NCBI RefSeq assembly: GCF_045863935.1
Contig: NZ_BTVP01000002.1
Coordinates: forward strand, 62,001-126,000
Source: Parvibaculum sp045863935
GTDB lineage: Bacteria; Pseudomonadota; Alphaproteobacteria; Parvibaculales; Parvibaculaceae
Direction of reading: 5' to 3'
DNA: 64,000 bases
Part shown: positions 33,536 to 41,328 of the stretch, one piece after another
How the letters are laid out: each line of letters begins with the position of its first letter
Numbering within the stretch: the stretch's first letter is position 1
Made by a program: the position numbers and the translations under genes
Notes under the pieces: generated by a model
Database searches by the model: none
Told to the model about the DNA's origin: nothing
The model's input: the letters and a program-made list of their open reading frames with translations, nothing else

Positions 33536-33937
33536 ATGGGGAAAACACAGGCATATGGCCAAAGGCCGCTCGCTCGCCTCGGCGCCGTTCAGGTGCTGGC
33601 GCTGCTTGCGATGTTCTTCCATCTCGCCTCGCCCCTCGCGCTCCAGCTCGCAAACCCGGCGACGGACGGCCTCTTCGAGACCGTCATCTGCTCGGGCGGC
33701 GTCTGGAAGACCGTCACTATCGACGAGGAAGGCAACCCCGTCGAACAGCCGGCCTCTCCCGGCTCGGCCTCGCATGATTGCAGCATCTGCATTCATCATT
33801 GCGGCGCGGCGGCCCTTACCGCGATGTTCTCCCTTCCCTCGCAGCAATGGGCGCTTCCCGCTCCGCTGCTTGTCGCCTTCGCCGCCCTCTCGGGCGTCGT
33901 CCTCACCGACAGCCATCCCCGCGCACCGCCCGCCTGA
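33536..33937 (+). CDS. DUF2946-family protein with CxxCxxxC motif, possible copper-sensing leader gene
   Basis: The 133-aa product has an N-terminal hydrophobic span (VLALLAMFFHLASPLALQL), a central part with CSGGVWKTVTIDEEGNPV, the metal-binding-like DCSICIHHCG (CxxCxxxC plus two His) and a second hydrophobic span. It is 83 bases upstream of a TonB-dependent receptor and a YcnI-like gene. To my knowledge, DUF2946 frames in Bordetella act as upstream copper-responsive leader peptides for a downstream TonB-dependent receptor; whether this one acts as such or as a stable membrane protein is open. The ATG at 33536 is preferred; a longer frame begins at 33473. Confidence 0.75.
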   Translation: MGKTQAYGQRPLARLGAVQVLALLAMFFHLASPLALQLANPATDGLFETVICSGGVWKTVTIDEEGNPVEQPASPGSASHDCSICIHHCGAAALTAMFSLPSQQWALPAPLLVAFAALSGVVLTDSHPRAPPA

Positions 33938-34020
33938 CGCGGTGCGTCCTTCCATCCTTCCTTCATAACGACGCCTGCAGCGGCTCGCCGCTTGCGGGCG
34001 CGCATCATTAGTCGGGCAAC

Positions 34021-36156
34021 ATGAAATATTTCAGCCGCTTTGGGGGCGTGGCGCTGGCCGCGTTCGTCTCCGCCTTTGCCGCTCCCGCCTTCGCCGGGAG
34101 CGAGAGCATCGAACTTCCCGAGATCGTCGTTCACGGAGAGACCGAAAATACGGTCAATCCGCTTTCGGGTCTCGGTTCCCCCGCCTTCCCCTCGGGTACG
34201 CTCACCGTTCCCGGCGTCGCGCAGGCGCAGGAAGAGCTCTCGCTCCTCCCCGGCGCCGTTTCCCTCGTTCCGGCGGCGAAATACCAGGACCTCTACGCAC
34301 ACAACTTCGAGGACGTGATGGACTTCACGCCCGGTGTTTACGCGCGCAAACGCTTCGGCGCGGAGGTGCGGCTTTCCGTGCGCGGTTCCGGCCTTTCCCG
34401 TTCGTACCACATGCGAGGTCTCGACCTGCTGCAGGACGGCGTGCCCTACAACCTTGCCGACGGCGCGGCCGACTTCCAGGAGATTGATCCGCTCATCGCG
34501 CAGCACATCGAGGTCTACAAGGGCGGCAACGGCTTGCGCTTCGGCGCATCCACGCTTGGCGGCGCGATCAATTTCGTCACACCGACCGGCCACACGGCGG
34601 AAGCGGAAAATCTTGTCCGCCTCGAAGGCGGCTCTTACGGCACCGCGCGCATCCACACCGAGACCGCGCGCGTTCTCGGCGCGACGGACTTCTTCGCCGC
34701 CATGAGCGCCAACCATGTCAACGGCTTCCGCCAGCAGGAGGCGGAGGAAAGCATTCGCCTCGCAGCGAATATCGGCCACCGTTTCAACGACGCTGCGGAG
34801 ACCCGCTTCTATCTCACCTCCAATATCGTCGACCAGGAACTTCCCGGCACGCTCACGCTCGCCCAGGCAGAGAACAACCCGGAACTCGCCAATCCCGGCA
34901 ATATCGCGCTCAACCAGCAGCGCAACGTTCGTTCCGTTCGCGTCGCGAACAAGACCACGCTCGTCATCGACGATGGAGCGACGATCGATTTCGGCGGCTA
35001 TGTCGGATACAAGCGTCTCTATCACCCGATCTTCCGTGTTCTCGACCAGCGCGGGCCGCTCGCCGGTCTCTTCGCGCGCTACAATCTGGAGAGCGCGCTT
35101 GCCGGTCACCGCAACGTGCTGACGCTGGGAGGCGACCTCGCCTGGGGCGAAGTCGATGCGAAGCAATACACCAATCTCGCCGGATCGCGCGGCGCGCTTC
35201 AGGCCAGCGGCACGCAGACTTCCACCAACATCAAACTCTATGCCGAAAATCATTTCTATGTGGTCGAGACTGTCGCAGTCGTCGGCGGGCTGCAGGCGAT
35301 CCATTCCTATCGCAAGTTCACCAACGACCTCGCGCCCGCACAGAGCGATGCGACCGACTTCAGTTCGCTGAGCCCCAAGGCGGGCATTCTCTGGGATGTC
35401 ACCGAAGCGGCGCAGGTCTATGGCAACGTAACGCGGAGCTACGAACCGCCGACCTTCTCCGAACTCGTGCAGGCGACCGTCTTCCAGTTCGTGCCGCTCG
35501 ACCCGCAGCGCGCCGTTACGGCGGAAGTGGGCACGCGCGGCACGTCGGGCACGGTCGCGTGGGACATCGCGCTCTACCGCGCATGGGTGAAGGACGAACT
35601 CATCAACTACACGGTCAGCCCAAGCATCCCGGCCTCCACCTTCAATGCCGGCGACACGATCCATCAGGGTATCGAGGCCTCCCTCACGCTCGACATCGGT
35701 ACGATGGGGCTCAAGGAGGTTCTGCCGGAGGGGGCCCGCGTCCTCTTCGAACAAGCCTATATGTTCAGCGACTTTTCCTTCGACGGCGATCCCGTCTATG
35801 GCGACAACAAGCTCGCGGGCATGCCACCCCATGTCTATGTCGCCGCGCTTCGCTACAAGTCGCCTGCGCCGAACGGCCTCGGCTGGGACATCGCGCCGAA
35901 AGTCGAATGGGTGCCGGATGGCGGCTATGTCGATTATGCGAACCGTCTCAAGGCGCCCGGCTACGCGACGCTCGGGCTCGAAGGCGGCGTCGATCTCGCC
36001 AAGGGCCTGCGTCTCTTCGTCGATGCCCGCAACCTGACGGACAAGCACTACATCTCGACCTACAGCAACATCACCGATGCCGCGACGGCCGCGACCAACG
36101 TCTTCTATCCGGGCGAAGGCCGAAGCGTGTTCGCCGGTATCAAGGTTTCGTTTTAA
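34021..36156 (+). CDS. TonB-dependent outer-membrane receptor, probable copper receptor
   Basis: The 711-aa precursor has a signal (MKYFSRFGGVALAAFVSAFA, ending AFAG), a TonB-box-like ELPEIVVHGE, a plug (NFEDVMDFTPGVYARKR, LSVRGSGLSRSYHMRGLDLL, IEVYKGGNGLRFGASTLGGA) and a barrel ending GIKVSF. Such receptors import metal chelates or vitamins. The surroundings (DUF2946 upstream, YcnI downstream) point to copper; the barrel itself has no decisive copper motif readable by eye. Start at 34021 by signal peptide; the Shine-Dalgarno (GGGCAAC) is weak. A leader hairpin AGCGGC-TC-GCCGCT lies at 33979-33992. Confidence 0.88.
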   Translation: MKYFSRFGGVALAAFVSAFAAPAFAGSESIELPEIVVHGETENTVNPLSGLGSPAFPSGTLTVPGVAQAQEELSLLPGAVSLVPAAKYQDLYAHNFEDVMDFTPGVYARKRFGAEVRLSVRGSGLSRSYHMRGLDLLQDGVPYNLADGAADFQEIDPLIAQHIEVYKGGNGLRFGASTLGGAINFVTPTGHTAEAENLVRLEGGSYGTARIHTETARVLGATDFFAAMSANHVNGFRQQEAEESIRLAANIGHRFNDAAETRFYLTSNIVDQELPGTLTLAQAENNPELANPGNIALNQQRNVRSVRVANKTTLVIDDGATIDFGGYVGYKRLYHPIFRVLDQRGPLAGLFARYNLESALAGHRNVLTLGGDLAWGEVDAKQYTNLAGSRGALQASGTQTSTNIKLYAENHFYVVETVAVVGGLQAIHSYRKFTNDLAPAQSDATDFSSLSPKAGILWDVTEAAQVYGNVTRSYEPPTFSELVQATVFQFVPLDPQRAVTAEVGTRGTSGTVAWDIALYRAWVKDELINYTVSPSIPASTFNAGDTIHQGIEASLTLDIGTMGLKEVLPEGARVLFEQAYMFSDFSFDGDPVYGDNKLAGMPPHVYVAALRYKSPAPNGLGWDIAPKVEWVPDGGYVDYANRLKAPGYATLGLEGGVDLAKGLRLFVDARNLTDKHYISTYSNITDAATAATNVFYPGEGRSVFAGIKVSF

Positions 36157-36173
36157 TCCGTCATTGAAGGAAT

Positions 36174-36247
36174 GACCGTTCCGGCCTCGCGGGAACGGTC
36201 CGGCGAAGCGATCCACGCACACCCAGCCCCGGTGGGTCGCTTCGCCG
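36174..36247 (+). promoter_or_regulatory. Two adjoining hairpins between TonB receptor and YcnI-like genes
   Basis: Hairpin one has 9-bp arms GACCGTTCC/GGAACGGTC (36174-36200). Hairpin two follows at once with 11-bp arms CGGCGAAGCGA/TCGCTTCGCCG (36201-36247). Neither has a T tract. They end 26 bases before the next ATG and could act as an mRNA processing or stability element or as a regulatory leader. Confidence 0.6.
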
Positions 36248-36272
36248 CCAATGACGCTCAAAGGAAAGCATC

Positions 36273-36809
36273 ATGAAACATCTCGGAAAAAGCACGCTCC
36301 TCGCCGCCCTCCTCGCCCTCGCCTCGCCCGCCGCCGCGCATGTCGTTCTCGATCAGCCGATGGCGACGGCCGGCGCCTACTACAAGGCCACCTTCCGCGT
36401 GCCGCATGGCTGCGATGGCTCGGCGACGACCGCCGTCACCGTCCGCATCCCCGAAGGCGTCATCTCGGTGAAACCTCAGCCGAAGCACGGCTGGAGCGTG
36501 AAGACGGAAACCGCTCCCTATGCCCAGACCTATGAGGTTCACGGCAAGCCCGTTTCGGAAGGCGTCGTCAGCGTCACATGGGAGGGCGGCCCGCTGCCCG
36601 ACGACATGTTCGACGAGTTCGCGCTGACGATGAAACTGCCCGGCGACAAGGAAGTGATGATGCTCTTCTTCCCGGTCGAGCAGGCTTGCGAGAAGGGTGC
36701 TATCGCCTGGGACGAGGTCGCGATGCCCGGCACCGATCCTCATTCGCTCGCCCATCCGGCACCGAGCCTCATGCTCCACCATGACGGGGGTCACGAACAC
36801 CAACATTGA
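36273..36809 (+). CDS. YcnI-family (DUF1775) periplasmic copper-binding protein
   Basis: The 178-aa precursor has a cleavable signal ending SPAAA, after which the mature protein starts with His (HVVLDQPMATAGAYYK). A free N-terminal His is the copper ligand in YcnI-type proteins, with HGCDGSATTAVTVRIPEG as the family core. The C terminus is His-rich (LMLHHDGGHEHQH), an extra metal-binding tail. It probably holds periplasmic copper delivered by the upstream TonB receptor. AAAGGAAAGC precedes the ATG. Confidence 0.88.
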   Translation: MKHLGKSTLLAALLALASPAAAHVVLDQPMATAGAYYKATFRVPHGCDGSATTAVTVRIPEGVISVKPQPKHGWSVKTETAPYAQTYEVHGKPVSEGVVSVTWEGGPLPDDMFDEFALTMKLPGDKEVMMLFFPVEQACEKGAIAWDEVAMPGTDPHSLAHPAPSLMLHHDGGHEHQH

Positions 36810-36864
36810 TGCGTCCCCGCGCCTATCTGCTAGTCTGCCTCCAATCGACTGACAGGAGGACAGG

Positions 36865-38100
36865 ATGGGCGTGACGCTGCCGAAACAGGGCACCGATTGG
36901 GGCAAGCTGAAAACCGAGATGGAGACGCGCGGCTCGCACGACGTCAAATGGCGCGAGGGCAAGACTGCCGTCTACGTCTTCAATGCCGGTCCCGATGTCG
37001 CTGAGGTCCAGAAAGAGGCCTACACGATGTTCATGTCGGAGAACGGCCTTGGACCCATGGCCTTTCCGAGCCTGAAGCAGATGGAAGACGAAGTCGTCTC
37101 CATGGGCCTCGGCCTTCTCCACGGGCCGGAAGGTTCCGCCGGCAACATCACGTCGGGCGGCACGGACTCGATCACCATGGCGGTGAAGACCGCGCGCGAC
37201 TATGCCCGCAAGGAAAAAGGCGTCGCGGGTCAATGCAACATCGTCGCGCCCTGGTCGGCGCATCCCGCCTTCGACAAGGCGGCGAAGATGATGGAGATCG
37301 AAATCCGCCGCATCCCTTGCGCGGACCTTCTCGCCGATCCGAAGGCGATGGAAGAGGCGGCCGACGGCAACACCATCATGATGGTCGGCTCCGCACCCTG
37401 CTTTCCCTATGGCCTCATCGACCCGATCGAAAGGCTCGGCGCGCTCGCCGAAAAGAAGAAGCTCTGGCTCCATGTGGATGCCTGCGTCGGCGGCTACATC
37501 GCGCCCTTCGTGCGCATGAATGGCGGCGATGTTCCGCCCTTCGACTTCGAGGTGCCGGGCGTCATGTCGATGTCCGCCGATCTCCACAAATACGGCTACT
37601 GCGCCAAGGGAGCCTCCACCGTCCTCTTCCGTTCGGAGGAACTGCGCGCGCACATGATCTTCGACTGCGCGGACTGGCCGGGCGGGCGCATGGTCACGCC
37701 GACACTCGCGGGCACACGGCCGGGCGGCGCCATCGCGGCGGCCTGGGCGGTGATGAATTTTCTCGGCGAGGAAGGCTACCGCGCGAAGCACAAACAGGTA
37801 ACAAACGCGCGCGAAGCGATCGAGGCGGGTATCGCGAAGCTCGGCTTCCGCGTGCTCGGCAAGCCGCAGCTCGGCATCGTCTCCTTCACCCATGACGAGG
37901 TCGACCCCTTCGCCGTCTGGGGCAAGCTCTTCGAGCGCGGCTGGTTCACGAGCCTCACCACCGAGCCCAAGGGCCTCCACCTCATGCTCTCGCCCTTCCA
38001 TGAGAGCGTGGCGGACACCTATCTCGCGGATATCGAATGGGCGCTCGGCGAAGTGAAGGCGGGCAATGAAGGCAAGAAGCGCGAGGCGCGCTATAGCTGA
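36865..38100 (+). CDS. PLP-dependent decarboxylase/lyase, sphingosine-1-phosphate-lyase-like
   Basis: The 411-aa protein belongs to group II PLP decarboxylases: GNITSGGTDSITMAVKTAR, an Asp in LWLHVDACVGGYIAPF that contacts the pyridine nitrogen, and the PLP lysine in SADLHKYGYCAKGAS (about Lys241). The combination matches sphingosine-1-phosphate lyase-like enzymes more than glutamate decarboxylase. It could cleave phospho-long-chain bases or decarboxylate an amino acid. It begins 55 bases after the YcnI gene but is unrelated to copper. It has no N-terminal membrane anchor, unlike eukaryotic S1P lyase. GACAGGAGGACAGG supports the ATG. Confidence 0.85.
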   Translation: MGVTLPKQGTDWGKLKTEMETRGSHDVKWREGKTAVYVFNAGPDVAEVQKEAYTMFMSENGLGPMAFPSLKQMEDEVVSMGLGLLHGPEGSAGNITSGGTDSITMAVKTARDYARKEKGVAGQCNIVAPWSAHPAFDKAAKMMEIEIRRIPCADLLADPKAMEEAADGNTIMMVGSAPCFPYGLIDPIERLGALAEKKKLWLHVDACVGGYIAPFVRMNGGDVPPFDFEVPGVMSMSADLHKYGYCAKGASTVLFRSEELRAHMIFDCADWPGGRMVTPTLAGTRPGGAIAAAWAVMNFLGEEGYRAKHKQVTNAREAIEAGIAKLGFRVLGKPQLGIVSFTHDEVDPFAVWGKLFERGWFTSLTTEPKGLHLMLSPFHESVADTYLADIEWALGEVKAGNEGKKREARYS

Positions 38101-38113
38101 CGCCACCCGCGAG

Positions 38114-38149
38114 AAAAGCCCGCCTCCCCGGGGGGGGTGGAAGGCGGGC
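38114..38149 (-). terminator. Intrinsic terminator
   Basis: GCCCGCC pairs with GGCGGGC around a C/G-rich loop. On the minus strand it is followed by TTTTCTC, so it ends the small lipoprotein transcript that stops at 38211. It may also slow rightward transcription from the PLP gene. Confidence 0.75.
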
Positions 38150-38210
38150 CCTACTCATACGCTTACGCAACTTGCCTCGTGGGGCGTTCGTTCAACGAGC
38201 GTGCGGCGGT

Positions 38211-38402
38211 TCAGTTCCCCGTCGCGTCGTCCATTTCCTCGCCCATTTCCTCGGCAGGGCCCTGATCGAAGGCTGAGCCCTGATCCAGCGCGTCGTCGAT
38301 GTTCTCGCCAGCCTCTTCCGCCGGGCCGCTATCGTCGCAAGCGGCGAGGCCGCCGGCGAGCGGCAGGATGAGGGCGATACCGAAGAGTGTCTTGCGTAAC
38401 AT
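38211..38402 (-). CDS. Small acidic lipoprotein (63 aa) with internal duplication
   Basis: The frame reads MLRKTLFGIALILPLAGG, then lipobox LAAC with lipidated Cys22, followed by an Asp/Glu-rich mature part of 42 residues. Residues 26-38 (GPAEEAGENIDDA) and 48-60 (GPAEEMGEEMDDA) are a clear internal repeat. GGAGACC lies upstream of the ATG. It probably sits in the outer or inner membrane leaflet; small acidic lipoproteins of this kind are common in alphaproteobacteria and have no known role. It has its own terminator and is divergent from the acyl-CoA synthetase gene. Confidence 0.75.
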   Translation of the reverse strand: MLRKTLFGIALILPLAGGLAACDDSGPAEEAGENIDDALDQGSAFDQGPAEEMGEEMDDATGN

Positions 38403-38662
38403 GTATGGTCTCCGTCCGTGATGACAGGACCGGCACCTGGATGCCGGGACGTACATGGCCGGCGGCAAAGCCGCTGACCCCAAGTCGGAGGAGAGAACGC
38501 GCGGGTTCCCTTCCGGTTCCACGCTCATTTCGAGGGCCGCCTGACGCAGGGGGAACCGTCGCATGCCCGCCGATTGCGGTGTGCGGAGCTTCGATTGACG
38601 TTTTCCGCGCCGCCGCTGCTGCTACACTTGCCCGAAAGACACGGTCACCTGGGGAGGAGACG

Positions 38663-40213
38663 ATGGGAGCAGCGACAATCACTTCGGGCGCGCGGGTCGC
38701 GGAGATCGCCGCCCTGCAGGAGCGGGCGGCACGGGCGGCAAGCGGCTTCAGAAGCATCGGCATCGGACCGGGCGATGTCGTCGCCGTCTATCTCCGCAAC
38801 GATTTCCCCTTCATGGAAGCATCGGCCGCGGCAGGCCTCGTCGGCGCCTATTCGACGCCCGTCAACTGGCATAATTCGCCGGACGAGGCGCGCTACATCT
38901 TCGAGAATTCCGGTGCGAAGGCGATCGTCATTCATGCCGATCTGCTGCGCGGCATCGAAAAGGCGATCCCGAAGGATGTGCCCGTCTTCGTTGTCGAGAC
39001 ACCGTCCGAGATCGTTTCGGCCTATGGCCTGTCGCCGGACGAGGCCAAGCTTCCGGCCGGCGCCACGAGCTGGGACAAATGGCTCGCGCAGTTTCCGCCC
39101 ATCGAGGCAGGCCCGGCCGAGGCGCCGGGATCGATGATCTATACATCCGGCACGACCGGCCATCCGAAGGGCGTGCGCCGCGCGCCGCCGACGCCGGAAC
39201 AGGCCGTTGCCTGGGCCGGGATCATCGGCAAGGTGATGGGCTTCAACGCCACCTATGGCGATCCGAAGGACATGGTCACCGTCGTCACCGGCCCGATGTA
39301 TCACTCCGCGCCCAATGCCTACGGGCTCTATGCCTTCCGCGTCGGCGCGAACATCATCCTGCAGCCGCGCTTCGACGCGGAAGAGCTCCTGCAGATGATC
39401 GAACGCCACAAGGTCACGCATCTTCACATGGTGCCGACCATGTTCGTGCGTCTGCTGAAACTGCCGGAGGATGTGAAGAAGAAATACGACCTTTCCTCGC
39501 TGCGCTTCGTCGTTCACGCGGCGGCGCCCTGCCCCGTTCACGTCAAGCAGGCAATGATCGAGTGGTGGGGCCCCGTCATCAACGAGTATTATGGCGGCAC
39601 GGAAACGGGCGCTGTCGTCTTCTGCAATTCGGAAGAATACCTCGCCCATCCGGGCACCGTCGGCAAGGCGGTCGAGAATGCGAAGGTTCTCGTGCTCGAC
39701 GACAATGGCAACGAGCTCGCACGCGGCGCGACCGGCGAGATCGTCTGCCGCACCGCCACCATCCCCGACTTCACCTATCACGGCGACGACGAAAAGCGCC
39801 GCAAGTCGGAGAAGGCCGGGCTCATCGCACTCGGCGATGTCGGCTATCTCGACGAGGATGGCTTCCTCTATCTCTGCGACCGCGCGAAGGACATGGTCAT
39901 CTCCGGCGGCGTGAACATCTATCCCGCCGAGATCGAGGCCGAACTTCACAAGATGCCGGGCGTGGGCGACTGCGCGGTCTTCGGCATTCCCGACGACGAG
40001 TTCGGCGAATCCCTCTGCGCCGTGGTCCAGCCCCAGCCCGGTGCGACGCTCAAGGAAGCGGATGTCCGTTCCTTCCTGCGCGAGCGGGTCGCGGGCTACA
40101 AGGTGCCGAAGAAGGTCGAGTTCCGCTCCGACCTGCCGCGCGAGGATTCCGGGAAAATATTCAAGCGCAAGCTCCGTGAACCCTATTGGGAAGGCGCCGG
40201 GCGAGCCATCTGA
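38663..40213 (+). CDS. AMP-forming acyl-CoA synthetase (FadD-type)
   Basis: The 516-aa enzyme has the adenylate-forming motifs MIYTSGTTGHPKGVRR (A3), NEYYGGTETG (A5), LYLCDRAKDMVISGG (A7/A8) and the terminal Lys region DSGKIFKRKLREPYW (A10). It activates a carboxylic acid to its CoA thioester. GGGGAGGAGACG precedes the ATG at 38663, which was chosen over a longer frame from 38387. The chain length cannot be read. A strong terminator follows. Confidence 0.93.
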   Translation: MGAATITSGARVAEIAALQERAARAASGFRSIGIGPGDVVAVYLRNDFPFMEASAAAGLVGAYSTPVNWHNSPDEARYIFENSGAKAIVIHADLLRGIEKAIPKDVPVFVVETPSEIVSAYGLSPDEAKLPAGATSWDKWLAQFPPIEAGPAEAPGSMIYTSGTTGHPKGVRRAPPTPEQAVAWAGIIGKVMGFNATYGDPKDMVTVVTGPMYHSAPNAYGLYAFRVGANIILQPRFDAEELLQMIERHKVTHLHMVPTMFVRLLKLPEDVKKKYDLSSLRFVVHAAAPCPVHVKQAMIEWWGPVINEYYGGTETGAVVFCNSEEYLAHPGTVGKAVENAKVLVLDDNGNELARGATGEIVCRTATIPDFTYHGDDEKRRKSEKAGLIALGDVGYLDEDGFLYLCDRAKDMVISGGVNIYPAEIEAELHKMPGVGDCAVFGIPDDEFGESLCAVVQPQPGATLKEADVRSFLRERVAGYKVPKKVEFRSDLPREDSGKIFKRKLREPYWEGAGRAI

Positions 40214-40234
40214 GCCGCTTCGGCCTGAATGAGG

Positions 40235-40262
40235 AAAAGGGGCGGGTTTCCGCCCCTTTTTC
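40235..40262 (+). terminator. Intrinsic terminator
   Basis: AAAAGGGGCG pairs with CGCCCCTTTT, loop GGTTTC, followed by TC. It lies 22 bases after the acyl-CoA synthetase stop. Confidence 0.88.
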
Positions 40263-40311
40263 TTGGGTGCGGTGCGGCGGAATGCCTCGCTGCATTGCAA
40301 TAATTTCATTG

Positions 40312-40349
40312 ACTGACATCTTGTCAGTTTGTGCGGCGCAGCATATCTT
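40312..40349 (+). promoter_or_regulatory. Promoter with overlapping palindromic operator
   Basis: TTGTCA (40321-40326) and TATCTT (40344-40349) are 17 bases apart and make a plausible sigma-70 promoter. ACTGACATCTTGTCAGT (40312-40328), a 7-3-7 palindrome, overlaps the -35, which fits a repressor site. It reads toward the 73-aa protein at 40450; a hairpin ACCGCC-CCA-GGCGGT follows in the leader. Confidence 0.5.
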
Positions 40350-40449
40350 GAGCTTAATGAGACAAGAAGACCGCCCCAGGCGGTAACCCCTCCGGGGGCG
40401 GAAACGATCGGGCCGGACTGAGTGTCACTTGAAGTAACGAGGTAAGCCC

Positions 40450-40671
40450 ATGAATTCCGCACAGCATCTCGCCTCCTACGCCGCGGCCCATACGAAGTCC
40501 CTTGGCGCCGACATCGCAGTCCGGGCGGCGCATCTCCGCGACGCCGGCAAGTCCCTGCTCGCCAGGGCCAGCCACGGTTTCAATGCGTCCGAGGCCCTCA
40601 CGGCGGGCGGCTACACGCTGCTCTCGCTCTACACGGCGGGTTTCGTCGCCTATATCGCCGCCGCTTACTGA
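40450..40671 (+). CDS. 73-aa small protein with C-terminal membrane segment
   Basis: GAGGTAAG lies upstream of the ATG. The product starts MNSAQHLASYAAAHTKSLGA, is amphipathic and Ala-rich through residue 45, and ends with a hydrophobic segment GGYTLLSLYTAGFVAYIAAAY. There is no family match. It is alone in its transcription unit, with its own apparent promoter and operator-like palindrome, 169 bases before the MarR gene. A regulated membrane-associated role is possible but cannot be shown here. Confidence 0.65.
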   Translation: MNSAQHLASYAAAHTKSLGADIAVRAAHLRDAGKSLLARASHGFNASEALTAGGYTLLSLYTAGFVAYIAAAY

Positions 40672-40782
40672 CCCCCTCCCGCAAACAAGGCCGGGCGCGG
40701 CCTTCCCGCCGCGCCCTTGTGCCATTCACCCCTGTTGGCCGCTCCTCGGTGCCCTCGCTTGCGCCGCGTAAAGACCTACCCA

Positions 40783-40803
40783 TATAATAAGCACTCCTTA
40801 TTA
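40783..40803 (+). promoter_or_regulatory. MarR-type operator overlapping a perfect -10 box
   Basis: TATAAT (40783-40788) overlaps TAATAAG-CACTC-CTTATTA (40785-40803), a perfect 7-bp inverted repeat, 38 bases before the marR-like ATG at 40841. The location suits autorepression of the operon by its first product. The -35 (TTGCGC about 18 bases upstream) is weak. Confidence 0.65.
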
Positions 40804-40840
40804 AGGGGCAGGCACGCTACCAATCTGGCGAGGTGAATCC

Positions 40841-41323
40841 ATGAGCGCAAACCAGAATCCGGACCGCAGCACGGGCTTTCTCTTAAGAGACAATTCCCGT
40901 TTCGTGAAGGCCGCCTTCAATGACCGGGTCAGCGGCCTCACCCAGGCGCAATGGGGCGCCCTCGCCCAGCTTTCGCGGCATCAGGGGCTCAATCAGGTCG
41001 GTCTCGCCGATCTCCTCGAAGTGCAGCCCATCACCGTGGCACGGCTCATCGACAAGCTCGTCGGACTTGGCGTGGTGGAGCGCAGGGCCGATCCCAACGA
41101 CCGGCGCGCGCAGCAACTCTTCCTGACGGACAAGGCGCAGCCGCTGCTCGACCAGATGTGGGAGGCCGCGGACGAAATCCTCGACGAAGCCTATGCGGGC
41201 TTCAGCGAAGAAGAACGAGCCAGGTTCATCGACATGCTCGTGCGCATGCGCTGCAACCTCGCCCACTTTACGCAGCACGACAGCGCCCGCTCCCGCGCGG
41301 CGAGTTTCAGGAAGGCCGGTTAA
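40841..41323 (+). CDS. MarR-family transcriptional regulator
   Basis: A 160-aa winged-helix protein. The recognition part reads LSRHQGLNQVGLADLLEVQP with ITVARLIDKLVGLGVVERR, followed by the wing DPNDRRAQQLFLTDKAQPLL, diagnostic of MarR. It probably represses the emrA/emrB-type genes that follow without a gap and its own promoter; the ligand is a small aromatic or antibiotic in most relatives. It is the first gene of a three-gene operon. Confidence 0.93.
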   Translation: MSANQNPDRSTGFLLRDNSRFVKAAFNDRVSGLTQAQWGALAQLSRHQGLNQVGLADLLEVQPITVARLIDKLVGLGVVERRADPNDRRAQQLFLTDKAQPLLDQMWEAADEILDEAYAGFSEEERARFIDMLVRMRCNLAHFTQHDSARSRAASFRKAG

Positions 41324-41328
41324 ACATC

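Noticed and set aside
33796..36261. Long antisense frame of 821 codons opposite the copper TonB receptor
   Set aside because: It mirrors the receptor codons, shows no motif and has a His/Arg/Glu-rich composition typical of antisense shadow frames in GC-rich DNA.
38645..40462. 605-codon frame antisense to the acyl-CoA synthetase
   Set aside because: The sense strand holds all adenylate-forming motifs; the antisense product has none.
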